Assembly (NCBI GenBank): GCA_014871385.1
Contig: CM026426.1
Span: 64,027,877-64,091,876, forward strand
DNA from: Ceratodon purpureus
Taxonomy: Eukaryota > Streptophyta > Bryopsida > Pseudoditrichales > Ditrichaceae
Length of the DNA stretch: 64,000 nucleotides
Reading direction: 5' to 3'
The notes beneath the pieces were generated by a model that saw only the letters and a list, made by a program, of their open reading frames with translations, did not search any database and was not told the DNA's origin. Below, one piece after another: positions 24,130 through 36,353 of the stretch (position 1 is the first letter of the stretch; each line of letters opens with the position of its first letter). A program made the position numbers and the translations under genes.

Positions 24130-24607
24130 TGCCTAAGAGAAGAACAATCTAAGCCCAGCAAATTCAGAAACCCTACATGCACAAACAATATGCAACAACA
24201 ACAATTAAAATTCAATAGCATTGATGGGTCAGCGTGGACACCATCGCCGAGGCGCGGGAATAAACAGGAGCAGGCTGCAAGCTGCCTTCTCCCCTCCGGG
24301 ACACCATCAACCTCGGCAGAAGCGACAAACAGGACTCTGCACGACAGAAAAGCGCCCCGCGATGCCGCCAAAATACACGGAGTATCGTTCCTTGGACATT
24401 TTGTACTAAGTGTACACGATGTACATGATGGTACTCAGAGGCCCAAGAGCGACCCTAGCGTATACTTACCTTTAGTATGTCACAATTATCTCACCAGCAT
24501 GATAAATACATGTACTAAGGGGAGGAAATCTGTACAGGTGCATACCTAGAGAAATGCAGAGCTGTGCGTGGCCCTCCTCTCTCTTGAGCCTCTGCCTTCG
24601 GCTTCTC

Positions 24608-24934
24608 TTAGGTTTCTCGGAACACACATTCAGCTCCGTCTTTTCCCAACTGCATACCAGCCACGAAATCTGATACTTGCGATGTCGGGATATAACATTG
24701 TTGTACCACGAGGTTCTTACCGTATTTTCCCCACCGCGCCCTGCGCTGAAGCACCCACAGGAGATTTCTTGAAGTGAAGGTTCCTGGAGGCGGGTCCTGC
24801 ACAGACCGCTCGATGGAGACAAGCATGGACCGGCCGAAGTCATTCAGTCTCAACGTACTGGACTCCTGAATGTTGGCATCGGCATCTTGAGGAGACCGGG
24901 TACTTGATGCGGGAGCCGGCTCATCCATCGCCAT
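24608..24934 (-). CDS. Small unknown protein upstream of the DDE transposase
   Basis: A 108-codon frame from ATG 24934 (MAMDEPAPASSTRSP), with FGRSMLVSIERSV and a basic WVLQRRARWGKYGKN stretch. It lies 479 bases upstream of the transposase start on the same strand, so it could be a 5' exon or an accessory protein. No family recognised. Confidence 0.35.
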   Translation of the reverse strand: MAMDEPAPASSTRSPQDADANIQESSTLRLNDFGRSMLVSIERSVQDPPPGTFTSRNLLWVLQRRARWGKYGKNLVVQQCYIPTSQVSDFVAGMQLGKDGAECVFRET

Positions 24935-25611
24935 CGCTGCCTGTGGAGCCAGAGAGGAGTCTTATGCAGTCGACGATGGCAACAAAGTGCGCAAGTGGGT
25001 GATGTCACGATTGTTGCGCGTCGGGTCTAAACGTGCGCCCTAAATCCAGAACCCTAAACATGCCAAGGACAACACAAGAAGCATGGTTATTGGAGAGCTA
25101 GACAAGTATCTAGAAACCCAATACTTCAATCATTAATACGTAACACTGTAAACTTGTAGCGGGAAAACCACTACGCACAAAACGAAGGCAATGGGTCATC
25201 AACACATGCAGATCTTCTTCTGTACTCGCTTCTAAACCACACCCCGTTGCCATGATGCTGTGTGAGTACCTCCCCAGAGTCGTAGGCCGCATGAACTCTA
25301 AATCAGTACATGACAATGATAAGGTCTCAAGTGAGCCTCTAGTCCCGACGGAGTTGTATCCCGACCTACCTGTTCTCTCCCTACTTCGATGCAGCCGTTG
25401 ACGTAGACGCCACCTCTCGGGGACCGTCGCAGTTACACAAGGCGTGCAAGGAGATTGCGACATCAAAGTGGCGAGGTTTCAATGCGCTGTCGGTTCTCCG
25501 AACACCACACCCAAAACATGAAAAACTCAAACCGAAGCCCTAATCCTGTGTCATACACCCTAAACCCCAATGCGAAGGCAGTGTCACCGGGGTGGTGCAT
25601 GGGGGGCTTCA

Positions 25612-25662
25612 GTGGCCATGGCCATGGCCATGGCATGCGGGCCATAATGGCCATGGCATGCC
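25612..25662. repeat. GGCCATGGCC-type short repeat
   Basis: CCATGG units repeat at about 6 bp, then GGCCATAATGGCCATGGCATGC. It is locally self-complementary. Confidence 0.7.
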
Positions 25663-26979
25663 CAATGTCTCGGGAGGAGGGGAACGCATGCCCTCGAGAC
25701 ACACGCCAGTGTTCCAACGGGCGGGCTTTAAAACGCGAGGTAAATTACCCCGCGTACTGGCGGCGGGGTAAAACTGGGGCGGAGAGCACCGGTTGAGGGC
25801 CTGGTCCAGCGGGCGGACCGGCCACGTAGGCTTTCACTACGGGGGAAATAGCCATCTCCGAATACCTAAGAGAAGCGCTGCTTTTCTAACAAGAGAACTT
25901 TGTGCGCAGTAGACACTATCTAAATCTCCCACTCCCGCGAATTTAGGTCGATGGCTCACCAGACAGTGGACACAGCTACTACTATTACTAGAGAGTCTAA
26001 TTCTGGCCACATCATGAGATCCAAGGATTATGCTCGGTTATCATTATGTAACGGGACCCTAAGATTGGGTTCAGGCAACGTTTAGACGAAACAACTGCGG
26101 GTGATCCAAACGTGAGTTGGGCACACGTTATGCGCGGGTACACAAACGTATCGGTATTTCACTTATTCAAACGTTAATCTTCACGGCAATTACACGGTTG
26201 GACTTTGCAGCATCACGGATCCCTTGCCTCCGTCGCACGAGGCTGGATAAAGGTACGTTTATTTCCATGGTATTTCCATCGTCCATAACGTATGAGTTGA
26301 TGGATTGCTGGAAACGAAGGCAACCTTAGAATGGCATGATTATTTCATCTCATAGACTCCGACGGACCGCATTTGATACATTCACTGACGTTGTGTGCAC
26401 TGTATGCAGGACATGGCTGCCCTTCTCCGACTCCCCATAGGTAGCGCGGAGCGTGTGCGTATTTGAGACATGAGGTTGCTGGCGAGAGAAGTCGATCGAG
26501 CCGAGAACGGAAACAGACACCTTCACAAATGTCAGTGCAACATTTTTGTTGCGTCACCGTCCTCGAAGCACTCCATGGCAAGTTGCCGCAGCACATTCTC
26601 AAATTCGGAAGGCATCTTTATTTCAGGGGTCCAACGCTGGTAAGACTCTAATTTCCAATATGTTTAATTCCATAAAAATATCACCAGTGTGTAATTGAGT
26701 TTTGCTCGGACCGTAAATGATGACCCAATCGCAATAGTAGAATAACGGACCGACCTTTGTGATTTTGATGCCCTCTACAGGAGTAGGGAATGTGTTCATA
26801 GATTGTAATAGTGTTTTTTTTTCACTAATTCTGTCAAAAATTAGAGGGCTTCGACATGCATGGCGATGTGCATCCCGAGAACGGCGAATTCGATGATTTA
26901 GAGGGAGAGGCAATACCCATTCAGGGAGAGACTTCGCAGGCACAGCGCATTTCTCAAGGAAAGCTCGCACACCATCCTC

Positions 26980-28560
26980 TTCGCCGGTTCACGATTGAGT
27001 AGCCTCGCGGCCACGATGATACTCGTGCGGGCTTGGAGGACGCACAAGTATACTGGTCAGTTTATCACGGAGCTATTTTCCATTCTGAAGAACGCTATCT
27101 TACTCGAGATCAACACGCTGCCTCCGACCAAATACGCTGCCTCAAAGTTGTTACAAAAGCTAGGAGTGAAGCATGAAAACATCCATGTGTGTCCAAACAA
27201 CTCCATGTTGTTCCATGGGGAGCATAGTCAGGTTGAAAGCTGCACCAAGGACATGTGCAGGGCCCCTCGGTACAAACAAAATGGTGCCTCCGGAGTGCTT
27301 TGCAAGGTGCTGAAACTCTTCCCAATTATACCTCGGCTTCAACAAATTTATAGCACCCCCAAACAAGTTGCGCTGTAGACTTGGCACGCTGCAAACAGAA
27401 GTTCGGACGGGAAGGTACGACACGTTGTGGAAAGTAAGAAGTGGCGATTTGCTAACACCATAGACTCAGATTTCATCGCTGAAGACCGCAACATCCGATT
27501 GGAAATGGCAACAGATGGACTGAACCCTTTTTGAGTCAAAAGATCCACATGGTCCAGATGGCCCGTGATTCTTATCAATTATAATGTTCCTCCGCCGATG
27601 AGCATGAAGAAACATTGCATGGTGTTGAGTATAATCATCCCCCGACCTCAGTTAGTACCTGGCTTACACTTTGATGTATTCTTGCAGCCTTTGCTGGAAG
27701 AGCTTCAAACTTTGTCGGTTTCTTCTAGGGTCCCTACAGTAGATGCCACAAGCTACAGAGGACAACGAAACTAAAATTTATGTGGTATATTACTTTGGAC
27801 CCTACACAATTTTCCAGCATACGATGTTGTATCTGGAGCCGTCACCAAAGGGTACGTAGGATGCCCTTGTTGTGGTGAAGTCACCATGTCTAGACGCTCA
27901 GCATTGCTGAAGAAAAACATTTACAGCTGTCACCAGTACAAAAAGTGGCTCTTCCAAGGTCACCTCCTTTGGCTGAATGTCCATATGTTCGGAGGAGTTG
28001 GGGATCATTCATCCGAACTGCCTCAGCTCACTAGAGAAGATACAATTCCACACGGTAGGATGCACGGGACATCTTTGTACGATGGAGGTGTCCCTCGCCA
28101 CAGTGACCCACCACGCACGTATCGTGTCAACTCAGTGTCGACACTTTACCAACTCCCATTCTGGAAGGTATGGTCCTCCTACTCTGGTTTCTACTAGTGT
28201 TTTTTTCAATGCCTGGTCTGAACCCCTTCATGAAGAAATCTGCACGATATGCGCATTTCCTTGAACTGTGTATTTTATTCTCCCTGCATTTCTAAAACAT
28301 AACATTGATTAATTAACGCGACAAGTATCACTTCCCATCGCAGGGCTTACCAATCCGGCATCGGATCGATGTCATGCACACAAAACGCAATGTATCCGCA
28401 AACATAGTGAAGCATATATTTGGCGAGAATGACTCACCTGAAGTGCGCACCGACATGGAGCAAGCTGGAGTGATGCCGCATTTGTGGTTGCAACAAAGCC
28501 CTCTAACAGAAGGATACACTTAAACGCGAGCGCCTTATGTTTTGACTGAGTCCAAGAGGA
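26980..28560 (+). pseudogene. TNP2-like CACTA transposase core, broken
   Basis: Recognisable blocks in order: INTLPPTKYAASKLLQKLGV and IHVCPNNSMLFH (27110-27220); LKLFPIIPRLQQIY (27310-27350); the core block around RHVVESKKWR, RNIRLEMATDGLNPF and WPVILINYNVPPPMSMKK (27420-27620); DVFLQPLLEEL (27680-27710); FPAYDVVSGAVTKGYVGCPCC (27810-27875); and HRIDVMHTKRNVSANI (28358-28405). These match the plant Transposase_21/TNP2 family closely. Stops and frame changes separate the blocks. Confidence 0.82.
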
Positions 28561-29243
28561 GACATTTTTTGAGAGTTGTGGCAACGACTTCTACTCCAAC
28601 GGGGTTTGCTTCTTCGCTTCAGAAATTCGCAAGAAAAGATAAACTTGCGGGACTGAAGTCTCACGACCACCACGTTCTAATTCAGCAAGTCATGCCTACA
28701 ACGATCACAGGGAGCCTAGCGAGAGGACCTAGAGAAGCGATAATGCGAATGGGCACTGTCTTCCAGCAACTGTGCGTGAAGGTAGTGGATCCATCAGAAA
28801 TCGCAAGCCTCATGGACTATACAGCAGAAACATTGTGTATGTTTGAACAACACTTCCCACCTTTGTTCTTCGACATAATGACACACTTGGTGATTCATTT
28901 AATCGAAGAATTGGACCAATGTGTTCCAGTCCATGCACGGTGGTGCTACCCAATTGAAAGGTACATGGGAGTAATCGCTAGTTACATGAGAAATATGGCC
29001 CGCCTAGAGGCCATCATGGCCTCCGATTATAGAGATGACGAAGCCCTGGGCTTTGCTACCAAATACTTTGCAGATTTTCCGCACTCAAGACGTAGGGTCT
29101 GGGACTCCAAAGAAGAACGCTGCGACTCAGGCGAGCTTGTTATAGGACCCGTGAAGAACGTGACCCTGTCTCGAGAAGACATCGAAGGCATTCACGAATA
29201 TGTGGTTCGTCATTTGGAGTACACTACAGAGTTTTTAAGGTAA
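28542..29243 (+). CDS. DUF4218 module of CACTA transposase
   Basis: An unbroken 233-codon frame with the family's signatures: LKSHDHHVLIQQVMPTTI, ETLCMFEQHFPPLFFDIMTHL, VHARWCYPIERYMGVIASY, RNMARLEAIMASDY. This is the C-terminal conserved module of plant CACTA transposases. It follows the TNP2 core directly and ends at a GTAAGT (29240), a likely splice donor towards the DUF4216 module. Confidence 0.88.
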   Translation: MTESKRRHFLRVVATTSTPTGFASSLQKFARKDKLAGLKSHDHHVLIQQVMPTTITGSLARGPREAIMRMGTVFQQLCVKVVDPSEIASLMDYTAETLCMFEQHFPPLFFDIMTHLVIHLIEELDQCVPVHARWCYPIERYMGVIASYMRNMARLEAIMASDYRDDEALGFATKYFADFPHSRRRVWDSKEERCDSGELVIGPVKNVTLSREDIEGIHEYVVRHLEYTTEFLR

Positions 29244-29517
29244 GTCTTCCTTTTGTTAAGAATTGGATGCCTACTTGTTGACTACCTGAGCTACAAGTTA
29301 AATTAATTTTGTAAACTCACCACCGTGGCCAGTGGGTATTTGGTGCAGGTGGAGGATATAGCCTCCAGGAGGCAAGCGCATCCGATTTGACATCAACGAC
29401 GTAATACAGGTAGTAGCGTGGTCTTCGTGACTGAACTTGCCTTGCTTCCTGCATTTTCTCTCTGGCTAACGGCAAGTCCGTTCACTACGTGAAGAAGATT
29501 TCCCATTAGAGGAGAAA

Positions 29518-30111
29518 TTGACGCAGCTTTCGGTTCCTCCATCGTCCATGGCCAAATCATATGGATGCATGTGGGCATACGATGCTTTTTTCCGTTGCAA
29601 CATCAAAGACAATGCAGCCTCACACGCCACTTACGATTTTGGTGTTTGCACAGTAGTGAGCAAACGAAATCATGATAGTATAGAAGTGGTCGACTTGAAG
29701 AATATATTCACAGTTTTGTCTTCTGGATGGAACATGATTATCATGAAGGTTGTGTGGCTTAAACACGAAGATGAAGGAAGGAGTTCGTTGAAATACGATA
29801 ACATGAGATTTTGGACGTGTAAATTCAGTGCTAGAGAAGACAGGCGCCCCATAAATCCCTTCCTTTATCCGGTGAATGCACATCAGGTATTTTTTTTGGA
29901 AGACGTTATATCACCAGGTTGGAAGATTATTTTGAGGCATGAACTTTTTGGGCGAGTACGGAATGGGGCTTGGGATGAGAAACTCTTAAGGCAAGAGCCA
30001 GGCCGGCGGGTGCAGCTTGAGCAGGCATGGCTTTACGAGCATGCATGGAGGAGGTGTAGCTTTAAGAAGACCGAGGCTTGTTCGAGGGGGGGGGGGAGGT
30101 TTGAGCGCTAA
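29518..30111 (+). CDS. DUF4216 module of CACTA transposase
   Basis: A 197-codon frame containing IFTVLSSGWNMIIMKVVWLKH, MRFWTCKFSARED, NPFLYPVNAHQVFFLEDV and GWKIILRHELFGRV. These correspond to the DUF4216 pattern (YG-LTEI-EL, VLFKCDW, DPFVLA-QA-QVFYVED, GW-VVL). The last 50 codons look like read-through. A run of nine G at 30087 ends the plausible part. Confidence 0.75.
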   Translation: MTQLSVPPSSMAKSYGCMWAYDAFFRCNIKDNAASHATYDFGVCTVVSKRNHDSIEVVDLKNIFTVLSSGWNMIIMKVVWLKHEDEGRSSLKYDNMRFWTCKFSAREDRRPINPFLYPVNAHQVFFLEDVISPGWKIILRHELFGRVRNGAWDEKLLRQEPGRRVQLEQAWLYEHAWRRCSFKKTEACSRGGGRFER

Positions 30112-32910
30112 AGAGGGGCGCGCTATCCTTGCTCACGAAGAGGGCAAGTGCAATGATCAATGGGAGGGAACAAAGAGACCCACCATTAATCAAAACGACG
30201 ATTTTGGGTCTTGCATCGGTACTACCTCAAGGGCAATCATCAACAAGGTGTTATTTATTCTCAAGTAGGGTTAAAAATGTCCTTCTTCAGATCTAGATAA
30301 TTAAACCGCCATGACTTGTCATTTCTCATAATTTATATCTATCTTCAAATCCAACCTATTGTACTAAGAGGAGATCATATGAATATTGTAACAAGGCGTT
30401 TGTGTACCAAGTAACTACCAACGTAATATGTTAAATAGAGAGTAAGAGGTCAGGAAGAAGACCAAAATAAAAAGCAAGATGTGCATGGTAGGGTGTGTCA
30501 TGTGACATGTTCTAGCGTGCGCCAAGGCTTTCTAACCTATCTTTATAATTTTGAGCTCGAGCAACCTCTCTGAAAAGTGATGTGATCTAATTTTACAGAA
30601 TGTCTTCTAGCTCATTCTCCAATGGAAACTTCCCATGAGCTTTAGTAGTGCACCTTTTTATTGGAGGAATGTTACAAATACTTATAGTCCTAGTGTAAGG
30701 TTGTTGTTGAGGTATGGTGCAATTATCAAGAAATGTGTCTACTTAGATGATCATAGGATCTAACCGAAACTTAGGCCGTGAAAATTTTGCCCAACGCTGA
30801 TGCCTTGCTTTATATTCCATTTAATTTTTTTTAATAATACTAGGATACTTTTGTGACATTTCGGTTCTAAGATGCGACGAGAAGAGACAAGGTTGATTGT
30901 GGTTTAAGTTCTAAAGCGTCGTAATTGCTAGCAAGAGTCCAAAAGGAGGTGGACCGATTTGACTAAAAACAAAAGTGCGCTTCCAAGAGCTGGAGGAGTG
31001 TTGAATAAGATGTTTGATGGTCACTAGAGTTTAGAAGTAGCTAGGAAAGAGGGGACATATTGCAGTGGTGAGCCTGATTGTCCGTTGAACACAAACATTC
31101 ATGTAGATCCGAGATTATGGATAAGACCGGTATCTCCCTAACCATAGGACAAAAGCTTGTTTCAAATGCCTTGGTTACATATTGGCCCACACCGTAGTGT
31201 GATTGGACATATTGTTGTCCGGACCAAATATCGTTGTAGGTTACGATTCTGCCCGTGCCAGTCATTTACGGGCCGCAATCTGTCTAGATAGAGAGACAGA
31301 GATCATGGTATAGACCAACCTATCGGATGTTAGAATAGACAATCAGTGAGTGTCTATCTACTTTGAGTCAGGCGGTAGTGGAAAATCCGCCCTTTCAAAA
31401 ATCTTGGGATAGTGGGATCGAGCCACTAGAGTAAAAAGTCTAGACATAGGAAGAAGAGTCTTGAAGTTAGCATACGGAACCTGGTTGCTAGAAGGTCCCG
31501 GATCCATTAAATTACTAGACAGTTAGGAACTAGAGTAAGAAAAGATATTCTTAAGGAGAGGAACTAGGAAAAGAGATATCCGGAAGGCAATGAGTTGTTC
31601 CAAAAAAGTGGCTTATTGATTAAAGTTGGGAGAGAATAATAGGTTTTTCTGGAAACAAAAGGAGAGTGGTTCACTTTGGGAGATTTTTTTTGAAAAATTG
31701 AGTGTTTTTTAGAAGAAAACTAACACCACACCATACTACAAATGTGCCATCCTCTACTTGAAAGAGAGTACAACAAATTTGAATGTTCTTTGGTTTTTGC
31801 AATTGTCCTGCCTCGGAGATGATGTAGACAAGAGAAGGAGAGCCAATTCTCAAAAGCTGCATAAGAATTATTGTGTGAGCCGAGACCACACTGTACTTCG
31901 CCTTTCATCCCTGCCCTTGCTCTAAGAACGGAGCACTTACAAAGTTAGGTTTCAAGAATGAAAGAGCGAGGCATTTAAGAAGGTGAAAGGACTCTAGCCT
32001 CAAAGAAGCATACATAGAAAATTATTAGCAGAATATAGGAGTGTAGAGATCAGTGATCTTGCAATTAATTGATAAGTTGAAACAAGTGTACCTAATTCCC
32101 ACGTCGTTAGCAAGAAAAGGAAATTTGTTTTTTATATCACTCTAGAATCTGATACATCCACCACCTTGCTTCTCAAGGTCATCTAGCACCCCCACATTCA
32201 GATCAACGACACGTTGGATGAGTACGTTTTGTATAACGAGCTGCAATCCCTTGGGGGCTCTTACAATCGGCACTGACCTGCCTTTCTTTGATTTTGGTAC
32301 CTTGCCACCTGCCTTTCCTTACGCAACTACTTGATTCAGATGGTCAAGGTGAAGTACCCATACGTATAGGTTGCTTGGTAGGCAAATCTATGGATGTATT
32401 CAAAACACGGCAGTGAGGGTATTCGTACACATACATATATGAGGCATAAGTAAAACAGTGCTAAGGGAGGGTGCTAAGAGAGCACAGAGAAGTTCACAAA
32501 CTTGTTCTTGACGTCGCTTTTACCAATGTTGTGATTGTCAATACGCAATTCTTATGGATGGCTTCATTTTGCAGCTTGACTCGGTCTAGGTTATAGGGCT
32601 AGAATTTGCTCTTGGGGTGATGTCGACAAAGTCATCGTCCAATGTTGCTTAACCCCACCGATGGCGAGCCATACAACAATACTATTTGGAGCCCCGTCAA
32701 CAGCTTGCTTGGCCACTCCTCCATCTACAGCCGGTCCTCCCCCCCTGTCCTCATTCCTTTTAGGGCATCTTAAGCCCATGGTCCCCACTTTGAGCTTCAT
32801 CAAAATTGTAGGGCATTGAAATCCATCTCTTCCATGATCCCATCTCACTGCCTCTCCCCTCGCCTTCATAGTTTTCAAGTTTTATGAGATCAATCCTTTG
32901 GTAGTAGTTT
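30112..32910. other. Spacer, no gene recognised
   Basis: Short frames on both strands but none with recognisable motifs, heptads or splice support. It may hold the right end of the CACTA element and the left end of the Harbinger element. Confidence 0.4.
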
Positions 32911-33720
32911 TGCAATGGAAGCTTGGAGAGCTAAATTAGCAAATGCACGTGCAACGTCCTTGAGGATAATAAAGATGATCACATAAGCATTGCAATGGCT
33001 TTGGGTTAGCATTGTTCATGAGGAGTTCCCACCGCCAATGAGTGTTTTTGAGGATTCTTATGTGGGACAACTTATGAACTTTGAGAGGTGTAGAGTGATC
33101 ATGGATGATCGAATACACCTCGATTATTTTTGTGATGAGCTGATGTGAGGTCCTTCATTTTTACAACGGCGTTTCCGCATGAGAAGATCATTGTTTCTCA
33201 CCATCTTAGAGAGGATTTGTATCCGTGATTCTTATTTTGTTCTCAAGAGAGATGAGTGCTATTTAGCAGGGTTGTCTTCTCGCCAGCAGATGACAACCGC
33301 ACTACGGATGTTCTCCTTGAGAGTTTGTGTAGATGCTATGAACAACTACCGTCGGACAAGTGAGACAACTACTATGGAGTGCATGAAACGTTTTTGTTGA
33401 GCTATCCGCCATGACTGTGAAGAGCACCACCTTCTACAATCCACTAGAGTTGATTTCGAGCAACAATTGGCAATCAATGCGGCTTGGAGTTTTCGTAGTA
33501 TCTTTGGATTATGAACGAGATGTACCGGGCCTCGAATATCTCTTTGCGGGGTGTATCCATGATAATAGGCCATTGGTAGGTGCTTGTCGTTTGAAGCGCT
33601 TATGAATGATATAATAAAGATAGAAAATGAGGACTTGCATAATAGTTTAAGAGGTGATTTAATTGAACATTTGTGGGCTTTGAAATGCACCAACACACAT
33701 GCCGAGTGACTTCTTATCAA
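32911..33720 (+). pseudogene. PIF/Harbinger transposase, broken and internally deleted
   Basis: Plus-strand blocks FRMRRSLFLTILERICIRDSYF (about 33172-33240), LSSRQQMTTALRMFSLRVCVDAMNNYRRTSETTTMECMKRFC (33270-33400) and INAAWSFRSIFG match the N-terminal half of plant/charophyte PIF/Harbinger nucleases. The expected catalytic D/D/E core is missing: the text jumps after about 33510 to a C-terminal-like piece (EDLHNSLRGDLIEHLWALKC, about 33630-33690). It is therefore internally deleted and not active. Confidence 0.75.
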
Positions 33721-34268
33721 TATCTATGCCTATGAAGGCTCAATCCTACATTAACACTAGTGTGTGTATCCAAATCAATTGTCTCTAAAATATCAATTAA
33801 TTGTGACATGTCTTGAGGTTGAGGATTGTAATGAGTAGCCCAAGTAGTAGGTTGGTGACTACCAACATGCACTACATCATCCCACTCAACCCCTCTTCTC
33901 ACACAATTTTGAGCATGATTTCCAAAACCCCCACCCTCCCACACTCTCCCTCCTACTGAATTATTTCCCTCCCTCCTCTCACTGTCCCAGTTTCCCTCCC
34001 TTTCTGCTCTAAAAATAGACTCTCGCCATCCCTTGCTTCTGCACTACCCCATGACCTTAAAGCCCACCTCCCTATTACCCACTATCCATACCCGACCCTC
34101 ACCCCTTCCCTTGTGCTTCCTCCGTGTCTCCGCCAAGTTTCCAACCCATTGCACCCTGCTCTCGCCCTTGTAGTCCCCGCTTCTACCTCCTCGCCTCCTA
34201 TGGCTATGACCCTTTTCCCGAGTGTCGGGCTCTGTGTCCTGCCGCTCTCCTTCGCCATTGAAACCCTG

Positions 34269-34290
34269 CCCCCCCCCCCCCCCCCCCCCC
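34269..34290. repeat. 22-base C run
   Basis: An uninterrupted C tract between the two convergent Harbinger genes. It inflates frames on both strands (Pro or Gly runs), which I do not annotate. Confidence 0.95.
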
Positions 34291-34322
34291 AAGTTGTCGT
34301 GCAACTCCTCTCGCCGCCCACC

Positions 34323-35355
34323 TTAGCCGTGTCTGCGCCAATCTCCGAGCTTGATGTTGACATCTTCCTCGACAGCAGGTGATCGAACCTGCAGTGTATC
34401 CTCTACGCTATGCAATTGCAAGCCAATAGGCTCCTGGTCTTCTTCCTTGTCATGATCAGACTCTGGTTGTAGCTCTCCAATTGCTTCGCCCACTTGAACC
34501 ACTCCTGCACCTGATCTTTTTTTCACCCTCTCAACTTCTCTGAGGAGCTCATGCTCTGCTTCTTCTTTTTGTGCCACTCTTTGTTTGAGTTTCTTGAGTT
34601 CTTGAACTCTCCTAAGTTGCACGTACTCTTTGGCCACTGTATTCACCAACGTTGAATCATCAGTCGTCATGAAGAAGAGGTTTTGGTCAGCAAGTCCAAC
34701 GGCCTTCAGCATTCGCGCCTCTGCCATCTTGTCTATGGCTACGACTTGTGCATACAACCCTCCCTCTCTTAACTTTGCACAAAATTGCTCATCCTTCGCA
34801 ACTTTTGTCCCGCCTAGTCTATCCTTGAACTGACGTGTGCCTCCCACCACCTCCGATTTGGTGGTCACGTCAGCTTCTATAGTCACTTCAGGTCTATGTT
34901 CCGGCGTCCCTTGCTCGCTACTCTCTCCCCCTGCACAAGTTGATGTGTGGCTTCTCCTACAACCACCAAAGTGCTCATTTTGAGTTGTCCCTCACGAGAA
35001 GCCAACAATGCTCATAAATAAAATCACAACCTTTTGCAATATTCTGTTGATACAAGTCGTGGGCTCTCTTCAAGTTGTCTGCAACGCTTAAACTGCTCCT
35101 TGGAACCTGCAGCACCTGCGAGATCACCCCAATTCACTTGCTCATGTTGTGCTTCACACTACTCCACTTCGTCTCTAAAGATCTTTCAGGCCACAAACCC
35201 GCAGGTCTATTGTCATCATAGTGCTTTGAGATGCGCTCCCAAAATACTCCAGCTCTTTGTTGATTTCCAACTAAGCAATCTTGCGACACATGCAACCTCA
35301 AGCGACACAATTGCTCCTCCTCACGCATATAGACCTTCCCTTCCCTTCTCCACGC
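34323..35355 (-). CDS. Harbinger partner protein with Myb/SANT (NAM-associated-like) domain
   Basis: On the minus strand, EEEQLCRLRLHVSQD, VGNQQRAGVFWERISKHY, RSLETKWSSVKHN and, after one stop, KRAHDLYQQN and EHCWLLVRD (35330-34960) match the trihelix/SANT module of Harbinger ORF2. In plants this is related to the NAM-associated domain. After two further stops a 187-codon frame (34886-34323) holds the usual C-terminal region: RQFKDRLGGTKVAKDEQ, a leucine-rich coiled coil and an acidic tail. It is known to act with the transposase in DNA binding and nuclear import. The two genes point at each other, the usual two-gene layout. Confidence 0.72.
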
Positions 35356-35461
35356 AGTGGACCACCCTCCTGTGCAACTCTAGGAGCTGACCTCCTCCTA
35401 GTTCCTCCAACCATGACGACGTCAACACAAGAAGTCAAAAAAATAGAATTTAACACCTACT

Positions 35462-36350
35462 AGAAAGCAGGCGCCCTGTGAGGAGAAGAGTGTCACGGCA
35501 GCTTGCCGTATTGGGCAGTCTCAGGGCCGTGACCAGCCTCCCTAAGTCTGTTGAACGGCTCAAGGGGGGAGTAAGGAACCTTGGTTGACCGTTTCAACCA
35601 ACTGAGGCCATGCTCTTACAGCGCGCACACGTTTGGGAAATTTCACTGATGAATCGGAGCCTTGCGCTCTAACAATCATCTCCTCCGCAGTTGCAAGATA
35701 TTGGTGGTTTGTTCAAATTGGCGTCCACGAGAGCATGCTCGATGTCTTCGTTTACTCCAAACGGGATAAATTGTTTACTAGGGAGGTTTGAACATCTGCT
35801 TCATCATATCCTCCCGCCGGAATTGCGGTCCCGACATTTTTTTTGGAGTTTGAGTTGCTGAACAGTCCGTCGTTGGAGTTGATGTCACTTAGAACTCTTC
35901 TTTAACGGCTGCAAGGAACCGATCAAATGCCTTTGCTGTGGGATTCTCTTCCACAAGGGTGTTGTTGGATACAACAGAAGAAGGCAAGAGCGAAACATGC
36001 GGCCACGTTTATAAATAAGCAAAGTCTCCCGAAATTTCCGGGTTTACTAAGATTGTAGCCTGTGTCGACAAGACATTTGAAGCAAGGTTCTTCTTTGCTG
36101 ACTGTGAGGGTAGTTTTGCCAATGACACAATTCTTACGATGCACTTCCCGAATCTCTAAGAAAAGACTCAGTGCCATATTAAGGCTTGTATGCAGAGTTG
36201 AGACGGCTTTTGTGATTTTGTCAACATTGGTATCAAGCTGCTTTAGCCGAAGAGCTGCTTGATTCTGCATTTTGGCAAAACATACGATACATTGAGATCG
36301 ACAGCTACCGTCTTATAGTTGAGAAGGGGAAGGATTTGCTATATTCCGAT
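35462..36350. other. Spacer, no gene recognised
   Basis: Some short minus-strand frames (around 35923-36270) have a hydrophobic or heptad look but no match I can name. Confidence 0.35.
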
Positions 36351-36353
36351 GTC

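Larger units (their letters stand above)
24130..26839. other. Mixed spacer, no firm gene apart from one small frame
   Basis: Apart from the frame at 24608-24934 I see no supported gene. GC rises around 25370-25860. There is a short CCATGG-rich palindromic run (25612-25662). 26000-26830 has no recognised feature and may hold the CACTA element's left end. Confidence 0.35.
26840..30111 (+). mobile_element. Decayed CACTA (En/Spm) transposon
   Basis: The order TNP2-type transposase, DUF4218, DUF4216 on one strand is the standard order in plant CACTA proteins. I could not find a convincing CACTA...TAGTG terminus pair, so the ends given are those of the coding homology. Several stops and frame changes mark it as an old, non-autonomous copy. 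Confidence 0.8.

Noticed and set aside
25110-25796. Frames on both strands at 25.1-25.8 kb
   Set aside because: Overlapping low-complexity peptides in a GC-rich patch with a CCATGG repeat; nothing recognisable.
34044-34382. Gly-rich and Pro-rich frames around the 22-base C run
   Set aside because: Caused by the homopolymer; no conserved motif.
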